A stretch of DNA of 38,364 nt from Spirochaetales bacterium (GTDB lineage Bacteria > Spirochaetota > Spirochaetia > SZUA-6 > DRHE01): contig JAUWZD010000039.1 in the NCBI GenBank assembly GCA_030615505.1, positions 1-38,364 of the forward strand, written 5' to 3'. The position numbers and the translations under genes are program-made. The notes under the pieces were generated by a model. That model was not told where the DNA came from and made no database searches. It worked only from the letters and a program-made list of their open reading frames with translations. Position 1 is the stretch's first letter. The number at the start of each line of letters is the position of its first letter. Positions 31,128-38,364 of the stretch are shown one piece after another.

Positions 31128-32801
31128 TTAAAGTCCTGCCTGCCTTACCCCTAAAGCCTCAAGCTCAGAGGATGTAAGGTGAATGCCCTTCAATCTTTCC
31201 CTGTTTCCCACCATTGAGCTAATTGTATTTATTCCCATACCGCCCATCAGCTCTTTGATTTCGTCGGACCAGGACTGAATAAGATTAACCAGCGCCTCTG
31301 TGGCTAGATCTATGTCGAGTCTTTCTGCCAGGTCCGGACAATTGGTCGTTATTCCGTAGCTGCACTTACTGGCATAGTAGCGCTGACAAAGACCGCAGCC
31401 TAAAGCAACCAGGACTGCAGTACCTATATAAACAGCATCCGCCCCTAGCCGGGCTATTCCCGCCACAATGGGAGCAATATTGTGGACTGCGTAAACCTTT
31501 AAACAGACCGGTTTCTCATACAGTGTGGTCTCTCTGATGGCATATATCAGCTGACGAAGGTCCTCTATGGAATAGATATCGTGATGGGGCGCGGTAGAAA
31601 GAGCATCGAAGCCCTCGGGAATCATCCGTGTTTTTGCGGTATCTTTCAAGGTCCTTATGCAAGCCTCCCTCACCTGTGTTACAGTAAGTGCCTAAAGATT
31701 CAGCCGGCTTAGCTTCGGCAATCTGTTCGCGCAGATTAACGGAACCTAAACTCATGGCGGAAAAGAGAATCGGGGTTTCTGCTTTCAGCAGCAGGGGGGG
31801 GGTCTTCTCCCGCTCCGGACATAGTATCTGAAAAGAGCATTCCTCACTGGAGAAGTATAAAGTATCACCCTGTTTTGCCGCTACCAACGGCCTCAGCTTA
31901 GACCTGTCATTCAGTGCAATAAGTTCTCTGCCATTGCTTTCTAAAATAGCAAAAGCTCCGTTTAAAAGCGCCTGGGGATAATACTGGCGCAGGTAAGTGA
32001 TTTTTTCCCTTTTCTTACGGTCAGGAATAATATCAATTTCTTCCCAAATTGGAGGCGCAAGGATTGTACTGATATCCTCAAGGGACAGCTCTCTTTCTCT
32101 GGCTAATAAGTCAAAAAGATAGCTGATTACCTCGGTATCGGTTTTAAGAGTACATATGGTAGCCAAACATTTCTAAATAATTTCGGTTAACGCCGTAGGA
32201 AGTGAGCTCACAATTGTGTACTACAGACCATTCCAGAAGCGAAAATGGATGGGGCCCTCACCACCAGCTCTGGCTGTTGGTTGGGAAACGGTTATGAACA
32301 AGCCATATGGGAGCTTTTATCTTATCCAGGCAAAAAAATTCCCCTATATCCTCAGGAAATCCAACCCCTTCAAATGTCCCCATATTTCTGACACAGGACA
32401 TGACAAAAGCTCCTTTTATCTGATTATTGAAATTAAAAACAAAGTTCTTCATGAAAGAATCCATGAAGGATCGTTCTTCCAGTACTGTGGTCGGCCCAAG
32501 ATTGGAGAGTTTAAGGAGGGGATGCCATTTAATTGCCTTTACATCCTTGATGATCATATCCTCTGCAATCTTCACATAGAGATGGGCTCGGATAAACTCA
32601 TTTGCTCTGCCGGCCGCTTCCCCGTTGTCACAGGCAATGTGCAGGGAATAGTATTTTTCTATTATTAGGATAGATTCCGTAAGAGGCAAATCCACCCACC
32701 AGGCCATTGCCCCGCTCATGCTGGATGCTGATGGCCTGGATAAAATCAGAACCCCCAAGCATTTCCCCATTGGTTGCAATTCCTCCAACAATACCGTACA
32801 T
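31128..32801 (-). pseudogene. Glutamate synthase (archaeal-type GltB), glutaminase and synthase parts, multiply broken
   Basis: The minus strand starts at ATG 32801 with MYGIVGGIATNGEMLGGSDF, where the catalytic Cys2 of the class II amidotransferase is Tyr. A frame change near 32660 leads to SLHIACDNGEAAGRANEFIR, then VRNMGTFEGVGFPEDIGEFF and WLVHNRFPTNSQSWW, a TGA in place of a Gly codon near 32256, [13 protein letters not shown] and [12 protein letters not shown]. Another frame change follows near 32160 before [18 protein letters not shown] and IALNDRSKLRPLVAAKQGDT. The synthase part begins LFSAMSLGSVN and GTYCNTGEGGLHKDL, loses most of its middle, and resumes with STAPHHDIYSIEDLRQLIYA to GINTISSMVGNRERLKGIHL. 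No functional product is possible. Confidence 0.88.
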
Positions 32802-33203
32802 ATTAGAGTGCGTTCATAAATATAAATAATTCGTATGTATATGCAGTTATTTAAACAATGTCAACCCCGGAGGCTATATTTAGACGAGGAATTTCAAGAA
32901 AAGTGAACAATAAAAGCATTGTTCTTGACTTTTCGAAGTATCACAACTATAAATTTTTTAATCATCTATTCGTTTCAAGGCATTAGACTGAATCTGTATA
33001 TCGATTGAAGCTTTAACATAAGATGAACTGGTGGATATCCTGTTTCGGAAGCATCTAATTTATTAAGTAGAGATTATTGTTAAAAAAATTTGCATCCTTA
33101 AAATCAAGAATATCAAAATAGCCGTTAACAATTATTGGAGTATATTTAGCAATTGAATAAAAATTACTTTCCTTAAATGTTATTTCTACATGGAGGTTAA
33201 CAT
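32802..33203. other. AT-rich stretch without a clear gene
   Basis: About 400 bases between the glutamate synthase remnant and the recombinase gene. On the minus strand around 32980-33130 a frame gives ANFFNNNLYLIN, and in an adjacent frame INKLDASETGYPPVHLMLKL, faintly like the N-terminus of IS1182-type transposases, but too short to call. A ribosome site GGAGG at 33192-33196 serves the recombinase start. The base composition changes here from about half GC to AT-rich, marking the entry into the accessory region. Confidence 0.4.
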
Positions 33204-34367
33204 ATGGATGCAAATAACGATATGCTTATAGATAATAATTATGGCAGAAGTGTGATTGTATCTTTTCCTTACAATCCTGTTTATATACACAAAATAAAAG
33301 AAATTGCAGGTCACAGGTGGGATCCTGTTAAGAAGTGTTGAGGGTTTACAAACTCAAATGGATTACTGGAGAAGCTGTTTACAGCTTTTGACGGCGAAAT
33401 CATTCAAATAGATCCTTCACTAAAAAATTGCGTGTCATTTAAAAAAGGGCACTTGCTAGATCCCATAAAAAGCGCAGTGCCAATTCGGCCATAAAAGAAT
33501 CTCTCTGAAAAAAAATCACGCGGAATTATACCTGAAGACTCGAGAAGAGAGCTTATTTTGAGAAAATATAGTTCTAAAACTCTAAAAGCCTATTTATTTT
33601 ATAATAGAAATCTTATTGATTTTTGCAGTAAAGCTTCTGGGTTCATAGATGAAAACGATATAAAGAATTACTTACTTAACCTTGCTAAGGATAGGAATTC
33701 ATCTGCTTCTACTTTAAATACAGCTATAAACGCTTTGAAGTATTACTACAGTACAATGCTTAACCGTAACTTTTTCGATGATATTAAGAGACCTCATAAT
33801 GATAAAAAACTCCCTGTAATATTGAGTGAAAATGAAGTTGAAAGAATCTGTTCAATGGTTACTAATCCGAAACATAAACTTATTTTTATGCTTATCTATT
33901 CTGCCGGTTTAAGAGTAAGCGAAGTTGTAAAATTGAGGATAGAAAATATAGACAGTGAAAGAATGATGGTTTATATACAAAAAGCTAAAGGAAGAAAGGA
34001 CAGATATACACTCCTTTCTGAGAAAGTATTAAAAAGTTTACAAAATTATTTTAGAGAATACAATCCAAAGAATTGGATATTCCATGGAGCGAGAAAGGAT
34101 AGACATATTTCAACAAGAACAGTACAGGCCATATTTGAAAATACCAAGATTAAATCAGGTATAACGAAAAAGGCATCACCACACAGTCTGCGTCATAGTT
34201 TCGCGACACATCTATTGGAAAGTGGTATAAGCTTACGCTATATCCAGGAGTTACTTGGACACAAAAACTCGAAAACAACTGAAATATACACTCATGTCAG
34301 TAAAAAGCATCTTGGGAAAATACGTAATCCATTAGATAATCTTAATATAGATGATAAAGATGATTAA
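33204..34367 (+). pseudogene. Tyrosine recombinase/integrase with two in-frame stop codons
   Basis: One frame covers 388 codons from ATG 33204, preceded by TGGAGG. The N-terminal domain reads RSVIVSFPYNPVYIHKIKEI and AGHRWDPVKKC, then TGA 33339-33341 where Trp is expected, GFTNSNGLLEKLFTAFDGEI, then TAA 33492-33494, SRRELILRKYSSKTLKAYLF, the core-binding domain, and the catalytic domain. Active-site residues are all present: Arg in SAGLRVSEVVKL, Lys in KAKGRKDRY, HSLRHSFATHLL, LLGHKNSKTTEIYTH with the nucleophilic Tyr. It lacks the extra helix insert of IntI integron integrases and is XerD-like. TTG 33558 would give 269 residues including the catalytic part, so partial activity is conceivable. 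Confidence 0.82.
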
Positions 34368-34406
34368 CATAGGTATTCACTATAACCTTTCACCTAGAAT
34401 TAGCAC

Positions 34407-34493
34407 ATCCGCATTGCGCATATATCTGGTATATTGAAAAATAAATGCAATGCGGATAAACTTATAGATAAGGCATATAAGTTCATTGCGGAT
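34407..34493. repeat. Nested inverted and direct repeats after the recombinase gene
   Basis: ATCCGCATTGC (34407-34417) and GCAATGCGGAT (34447-34457) form a perfect 11-base inverted repeat. Immediately after, AACTTATA (34459-34466) and TATAAGTT (34476-34483) form a perfect 8-base dyad around nine bases, followed by CATTGCGGAT (34484-34493), close to a direct copy of the second 11-base arm. The set lies between the recombinase end and the dCTP deaminase gene, where an attachment or recombination site would be expected. No long T-run follows, so it is not a simple terminator. Confidence 0.55.
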
Positions 34494-34600
34494 ATAAATA
34501 CTGATATGGAATACATCTGCACTGCAGATAGCGAGAAGTCATACGCAATTGCAGGGATCATATTTCTGAATAGCTAATTTTTGAATATGGAGTAAGAAAC

Positions 34601-35119
34601 TTGATACTTTCAGGAATAGAAATAGAAGACAGATTGGGTACTGACATAATCATCAAACCATTTAATCCCAAACAAGTGAACTCCAACAGTTATCATCTCA
34701 GACTGCATAACGAACTGCTAGTCTATAATAACAATGAACTAGATATGAAAAAAGAAAATAACACTAAGAGTATGGTAATACCGGAAGATGGATTTTTATT
34801 AGAACCGATGCGAATATATTTAGGAAGAACGATTGAATATACTGAGACCAGGAGACTTGTTCCCATGCTTGAGGGCAGATCATCTATAGGAAGGTTGGGA
34901 CTCTTTGTTCATGTTACAGCTGGTTTTGGTGATGTGGGCTTCCGAGGATACTGGACTTTGGAGATATTTTGTATTCAACCCGTAAGATTATATCCAAATG
35001 TAGAAATTTGTCAGATTTATTATCACACAATCGAGGGAAATTATAAAGAATATTGCAGCAACAAATATCAAGACAATAGAGGCATACAACCGAGCCTTTT
35101 GCACAAAGAGTTCAGATAA
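34601..35119 (+). CDS. dcd: dCTP deaminase
   Basis: A 172-residue trimeric dUTPase-fold deaminase converting dCTP to dUTP. It begins MILSGIEIEDRLGTDIIIKP and contains the family block LEGRSSIGRLGLFVHVTAGF then GDVGFRGYWTLEIF, where Arg/Ser of EGRSS bind phosphate and Glu of TLEIF is the catalytic glutamate, and ends with the lid-like NRGIQPSLLHKEF. Length is slightly short but complete. TTG 34601 is taken as start after GGAG. Unlike the surrounding core genes it lies in the AT-rich region between repeats and an attC-like site, so it looks like a cassette-borne or phage-type copy. Confidence 0.9.
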   Translation: MILSGIEIEDRLGTDIIIKPFNPKQVNSNSYHLRLHNELLVYNNNELDMKKENNTKSMVIPEDGFLLEPMRIYLGRTIEYTETRRLVPMLEGRSSIGRLGLFVHVTAGFGDVGFRGYWTLEIFCIQPVRLYPNVEICQIYYHTIEGNYKEYCSNKYQDNRGIQPSLLHKEFR

Positions 35120-35174
35120 GGAGTATAGTCACTTTCTGTACAGTAAGTTCCTAAATCGAAGTGTCCCTGCAACA

Positions 35175-35340
35175 GCGTATAACTACAGGTTGCCGGCTGC
35201 GTTCGCTTCTCTCACTCCACCCAAACCCAGCGCACTATTTATTTTAGAGATGGACTCTGAGCTTCCAAAAGGATAAGATAATGCGGCTTGCTCGAACTGC
35301 TGCCTCGCTGGGCTTCGGCAACCCGTGTTTCGTTATACGC
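35175..35340 (+). repeat. attC-like recombination site 1
   Basis: GCGTATAAC (35175-35183) and GTTATACGC (35332-35340) are a perfect 9-base outer pair; inside, GGTTGCCG (35188-35195) pairs perfectly with CGGCAACC (35316-35323). The inner gaps are four and eight bases, so the fold is asymmetric, as in integron attC sites with R and L box pairs. The centre is GC-rich in an AT-rich region and contains ACCCAAA. It lies 55 bases after dcd, the normal place for a cassette recombination site. The GTTATAC end departs from the GTTRRRY core by one base. Confidence 0.55.
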
Positions 35341-35466
35341 AATTCAAAAAATATTTTTCTAATAGGCAAAAGAATGATAGGCTTTCAAAAACGGATAAAT
35401 TTGATTTTTTCTTTATTTAATGAGGGGGACAATATTGTGTTTTCTTCACTCTGTTCTGAAAACGAT

Positions 35467-35494
35467 TTGAATATTAGGAAAAGCTTTATATAAT
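35467..35494 (+). promoter_or_regulatory. Promoter of the three-gene cassette-like unit
   Basis: TTGAAT (35467-35472) and TATAAT (35489-35494) are 16 bases apart, 34 bases before the DUF4386 start. A perfect -10 makes it a good promoter, so the unit is transcribed on its own. Confidence 0.6.
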
Positions 35495-35527
35495 AATTAC
35501 AACTTTTAATTTATAAAGGAGAACAAA

Positions 35528-36232
35528 ATGAACAACAAAATCAATAATATATCACAACGCAAAACCGCAAGATTAGCAGGAATCCTGTATCTACTTACCA
35601 TAGTATTCGGTATTTTTGCACAAGTTGTTCGCTCCAATCTTATTGTGCCTGGAGATGCCCTAGCAACAGCTTCCAATATCATGGCTTCTGAATCGCTATT
35701 CCGTATAGGCTTTATAAGCGATTTAACCATGATTACATGTTATTTTTTGACAGCCTGTGTTTTATACATGTTACTCAAACCAGTTAATAAAAACCTTGCT
35801 TTGCTTTTTGTGTTATTCACTTTGGGCAGTGTCTCTATATTGTTCATCAATATGCTTAACCATTTTGCTGCTCTGCTACTTTTGAGCGGTGCTGACTACT
35901 TGACAGTATTCGGAGTAGATCAGTTGAATGGTCTAGTGATGTTATTTCTCAATTTACACACACATGGATATTTCATTGCTCAGATATTTTTTGGACTTTG
36001 GCTACTTCCACTTGGTTATTTAGTTTACAAGTCAGGCTACTTTCCCAGAATTCTGGGCGTCTTGTTAATGATTGCATGCTTTGGCCATCTGATAGAATTT
36101 TTCACGATGTTTCTTTTTCCGAACTACGAAGCGATAGCTTACCCTGGTCTCGTGGTTGCAACTATTGGAGAATTAGGATTTTGCGGGTGGCTTTTGTTTA
36201 AAGGTGTAAAAATACCTGAAAAGAAATCCTGA
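35528..36232 (+). CDS. DUF4386 membrane protein 1
   Basis: A 234-residue membrane protein with about six to seven hydrophobic segments. It starts MNNKINNISQRKTARLAGIL with YLLTIVFGIFAQVVRSNLIV, the standard DUF4386 opening, and includes ASESLFRIGFISDLTMITCY and LLPLGYLVYKSGYFPRILGV, further family marks. Function of the family is unknown. ATG 35528 follows AAAGGAG. It is the first of three co-directional genes between two attC-like sites; 45 bases separate it from the next. Confidence 0.85.
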   Translation: MNNKINNISQRKTARLAGILYLLTIVFGIFAQVVRSNLIVPGDALATASNIMASESLFRIGFISDLTMITCYFLTACVLYMLLKPVNKNLALLFVLFTLGSVSILFINMLNHFAALLLLSGADYLTVFGVDQLNGLVMLFLNLHTHGYFIAQIFFGLWLLPLGYLVYKSGYFPRILGVLLMIACFGHLIEFFTMFLFPNYEAIAYPGLVVATIGELGFCGWLLFKGVKIPEKKS

Positions 36233-36277
36233 AATTGATTCATTACATTTTACAAAAAACTAGAGAAGATAAAAAAA

Positions 36278-36997
36278 ATGAAAGCAAAACAGAAAAAAGA
36301 AAAAATGGATACAAACAAAAAGATCGCAATAATTGTGGGAGTATTATTTATAGCTGAATCCGTAGTGTATATGATAGGTTCAACACTTACAGAAGGCATT
36401 TTAAATACTCCAGATTATCTTATTAAACTTGCTGAAAATAAAAACCAGGTAATAACAGGAGTACTCCTTGAGGCAATTGTGGTTGCTTGTCTCGTCTTCA
36501 TTGGAGTTATGATGTATTCAATTCTCAAAAGACATAGTAAAACAATAGCTCGTGGATACTTTGGTATCAGAATTATTGAGGCTGTTATTACTGTTGGTTA
36601 TTTGATCATCCACCTATTATTTTTTGCATTAAGTAAAGCATATGTAAAAGCAGGAGCTCCTGATGCTTCCTATTTTCAAACGTTAGGTGTTCTATTGGAA
36701 GAAGGACTTAATTTTGCCTATCAGATACATATTATCTTTTATGGTTTAGGTTTTTTGATGTTATTTGGTTTATTATTTAAAGCAAAACTTGTTCCCCAAT
36801 TTATATCAATCGGAGGTCTCATTACAACTGTATTGATGTTAACAGGACTTGTGTTTGATATGTATGGTTTTAATCTAGGTATGGAAATATATGCCTCACC
36901 AGTCGTCTTGTGCCAGATATTTCTAGCAATATGGCTGATAGTTAAAGGATTCAATTCATCTGCAATTGCTTCCGAGCCTGCTAAAGGAGATAAATAA
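36278..36997 (+). CDS. DUF4386-like membrane protein 2
   Basis: A 239-residue protein with about six membrane segments, related to the previous one: KKIAIIVGVLFIAESVVYMI at the start, ARGYFGIRIIEAVITVGYLI in the middle, and LFKAKLVPQFISIGGLITTV near the end. The short lysine-rich N-terminus (MKAKQKKEKM) suggests the true start could be the second ATG at 36305. The pair may have arisen by duplication or may form a complex; function unknown. Confidence 0.78.
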   Translation: MKAKQKKEKMDTNKKIAIIVGVLFIAESVVYMIGSTLTEGILNTPDYLIKLAENKNQVITGVLLEAIVVACLVFIGVMMYSILKRHSKTIARGYFGIRIIEAVITVGYLIIHLLFFALSKAYVKAGAPDASYFQTLGVLLEEGLNFAYQIHIIFYGLGFLMLFGLLFKAKLVPQFISIGGLITTVLMLTGLVFDMYGFNLGMEIYASPVVLCQIFLAIWLIVKGFNSSAIASEPAKGDK

Positions 36998-37033
36998 TTA
37001 TACAAAATGAAAATAAACAAAAAGGAAGAAAAA

Positions 37034-37759
37034 ATGAAAAAAACATCACAACCACAAAAAGTTGAGCAACTTGAAAGGTATGGAAAGTCTATCTCAGATA
37101 TACCAAAAGACGCAATGAAAGGACAGGGGAAAATAATTTTTCGTGTTTTCCGAAAAAAGTTTAGATTTTTTGGTCTATTCCCCTTTGCTTTTCAAGTTTT
37201 AAAAGAACGACGTCGTTTACTTAAACAGTATGCCAATCAGTATCAAGAGCTTCGCAAACTGACCCCAAAAGGTGCAGTTGAGATTACAATGATGATTTCA
37301 ATGTTTAATACTATTGCTCAAAAAGAATCACGGGGAACAGCCTATGAATTTGTTAAAACAATTTTTCAAGGACTTGCCAAACATGCTTACCCTGCTCTTT
37401 ATCAATTAAATGATTTGGAATTATGTGAAGGCGATATATTTGTAAATTATAAAAAGTTTAATATTGCGCTTTTCAACGGCTCAACTCGAGATTTTCATGT
37501 CCAACGAATTAAGGAATCAAAAAATCATCTCCGAATCATAGTTGATAAATGTTTAAACGTGGAAGCTGGAAAAATGTTTGATTGTCCGGAAATCGCTAAA
37601 CTTGGATGCGATGTTGATCTTGCTGGTTATCCGCTCATTGAAGATCGAGTCAACTCAACTTTCCGCAGACCTTGCACCATCGCTAAAGGCGACAAGTGTT
37701 GTGAATTCAACTTTTATCGTAAGGGTTTTGAGCCGAAAGGAGAGTATGAGAATAAATAA
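37034..37759 (+). CDS. ATC-hydrolase-like (PF14196) protein
   Basis: A 241-residue soluble protein resembling the L-2-amino-thiazoline-4-carboxylic acid hydrolase family. A basic N-terminal part (VFRKKFRFFGLFPFAFQVLK) is followed by the characteristic end: CDVDLAGYPLIEDRVNSTFR, RPCTIAKGDKCCEFNFYRKG, where the spaced cysteines and T-x-A-x-G-x-x-x-C-x-F pattern recall V4R-like metal or thiol-binding domains. Most family members have no proven activity. ATG 37034 follows AAGGAAG; ATG 37007 is in frame. It is the third gene of the unit and lies 176 bases before the second attC-like site. Confidence 0.68.
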   Translation: MKKTSQPQKVEQLERYGKSISDIPKDAMKGQGKIIFRVFRKKFRFFGLFPFAFQVLKERRRLLKQYANQYQELRKLTPKGAVEITMMISMFNTIAQKESRGTAYEFVKTIFQGLAKHAYPALYQLNDLELCEGDIFVNYKKFNIALFNGSTRDFHVQRIKESKNHLRIIVDKCLNVEAGKMFDCPEIAKLGCDVDLAGYPLIEDRVNSTFRRPCTIAKGDKCCEFNFYRKGFEPKGEYENK

Positions 37760-37934
37760 CGAGTTTTTAAAAATGAAATTCACTCCTAACCCCTCTTTCA
37801 TTTTTCAAAACGAAAAAATCAAATTTATAAGAATTGAGGAAAGCCTATCTGATGAGTAAGAACGAAAAATATTTTTTGACTTCACTCCGCTTCGCTCCGT
37901 GCCACGCTGCGCTCTCCTCCTTTCAGTCGTCGGG

Positions 37935-38060
37935 GCGTATAACAAGGGATATACGGTTCAGCCCTCGGCTCGGGCTTCACCCAAATTTTTCTTCCACTCC
38001 GTTCCAGAAAAACTTCGTATATCCCAAACGAACCCCGCAGTTAATTTTGTAGTTAGGTGA
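37935..38060 (+). repeat. attC-like recombination site 2
   Basis: The same GCGTATAAC as in site 1 occurs at 37935-37943, then GGGATATACG (37946-37955) pairs perfectly with CGTATATCCC (38016-38025). CGGGG (37931-37935) may pair with CCCCG (38033-38037), and GTTAGGT at about 38052-38058 fits the GTTRRRY core. CACCCAAA occurs in the centre as in site 1. The outer pair is less perfect than in site 1. Confidence 0.5.
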
Positions 38061-38063
38061 CAA

Positions 38064-38364
38064 TTAATACCTCCTCCATTTTCGAGGATTAGCACACGAG
38101 GTCGACGAAAGATCAAAAAAAATCCACCAGCTGACCCTTGTAGATAGCCCCTGACGATAAAGATTGAAATAATTCCGGGAACACGCATAACTCAAAAAAC
38201 CCTTTTTAGTCAGGGGGTACATAGATAACAAGAGTCTTGAGAAAATGCGCTGACAGGCCAATATGAAGTATGCTATCACGATGATAGATACAACAAATCC
38301 TTGGAGTCGATGGAATTTGAACTCTAAAGCCGCTACGAGTGGTTGGTTGCCTAGAACAGTATGA
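38064..38364 (-). CDS. Unrecognised open frame reaching the right edge
   Basis: A minus-strand frame is open from the edge to the stop at 38064: TVLGNQPLVAALEFKFHRLQ, GFVVSIIVIAYFILACQRIF, then KKGFLSYACSR. There is one hydrophobic segment. It may be the tail of a gene starting outside the window, or non-coding. No family recognised; an overlapping frame at 37958-38188 is no better. The distal part past SYACSR reads less like protein. Confidence 0.22.
   Translation of the reverse strand, partial: HTVLGNQPLVAALEFKFHRLQGFVVSIIVIAYFILACQRIFSRLLLSMYPLTKKGFLSYACSRNYFNLYRQGLSTRVSWWIFFDLSSTSCANPRKWRRY

Noticed and set aside
33339..33341. TGA read as Trp (alternative genetic code)
   Set aside because: The following TAA in the same gene cannot be explained this way, and TGA serves as a normal stop at other intact genes such as dcd neighbours, amtransporter ATPase and purL's upstream purM.
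35281..35493. Plus-strand 70-codon frame within and after attC-like site 1
   Set aside because: Its first third is the palindromic site itself and the rest has no recognisable protein character; the promoter of the next gene lies in it.
37861..38188. Short frames over attC-like site 2 on both strands
   Set aside because: They overlap one another and the inverted repeats, with serine/arginine-rich composition typical of non-coding GC-rich sequence.
38277..38364. tRNA-like 3' end on the minus strand (GTTCAAATTCCATCGACTCC)
   Set aside because: The loop resembles a T-loop but the flanking stem does not pair, and no anticodon or D arm could be built; the same bases are in an open reading frame.
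1..38364. CRISPR array or rRNA genes
   Set aside because: No regularly spaced repeats and no conserved rRNA segments were seen on either strand.

Overview
The window looks like chromosomal DNA of an anaerobic or oxygen-shy bacterium, most plausibly a spirochaete. This is inferred from a Gx-type transporter end, rubredoxin, a flavodiiron remnant, ferritin-like proteins, a DUF438/hemerythrin/PAS protein, an AmmeMemoRadiSam radical SAM enzyme, a polar amino acid ABC transporter and integron-like cassettes; no rRNA or other taxonomic marker is present. Intact biosynthetic operons alternate with stretches of broken genes. The breaks cluster in accessory loci while the 12-kb purine operon is fully open, which points to real gene decay rather than poor sequence quality.

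Layout: (1) 1-4.1 kb, plus strand: end of a Gx transporter, a nucleotidyltransferase stub, rubredoxin, a broken flavodiiron protein, a zinc-ribbon protein overlapping a class III adenylate cyclase, a compact glucose-6-phosphate dehydrogenase-like protein, and a ferritin-like protein without a normal start. (2) 4.1-10.0 kb, minus strand: a nitroreductase and a stress-type operon read in the order Rrf2 regulator, permease, cupin, DUF438/hemerythrin/PAS protein, NAD(P)H:rubredoxin-type reductase, then ferritin; an Rrf2-like palindrome lies just upstream of the regulator. (3) 10.2-12.5 kb: a graveyard holding creD, response regulator, histidine kinase and aminotransferase fragments and a truncated ISAzo13-like element. 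(4) 12.5-16.7 kb, plus strand: amrS followed by a four-gene polar amino acid ABC transporter with an internal promoter and a strong intergenic hairpin.

(5) 16.7-28.6 kb, minus strand: a nine-gene purine operon read purM-purL-purQ-purN-like-purD-purE-purC-purB-purF, with overlaps or gaps mostly under 15 bases. It covers the steps from PRPP to AICAR and the purB step to AMP; purH and purK are not in the window. Several enzymes have unusual architecture: PurM carries a duplicated ATP-binding half with catalytic motifs shared out between the copies, PurL starts with two PurS-like modules, PurE looks class II (PurK-independent), and PurB is of the type usual in eukaryotes. (6) 28.7-32.8 kb: glnA with a sigma-70-like and a near-perfect sigma-54 promoter, flanked by a GlnB (PII) remnant and a heavily broken glutamate synthase locus.

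(7) 32.8-38.4 kb, plus strand and AT-rich: a tyrosine recombinase gene with two in-frame stops, nested inverted repeats, a dCTP deaminase, and a three-gene unit (two DUF4386 membrane proteins and an ATC-hydrolase-like protein) lying between two attC-like sites that share a 9-base end and a CACCCAAA motif. This resembles an integron gene-cassette array. The most unusual single observation is the PurM architecture; the cassette region and the Rrf2-led operon are the best candidates for under-described systems.
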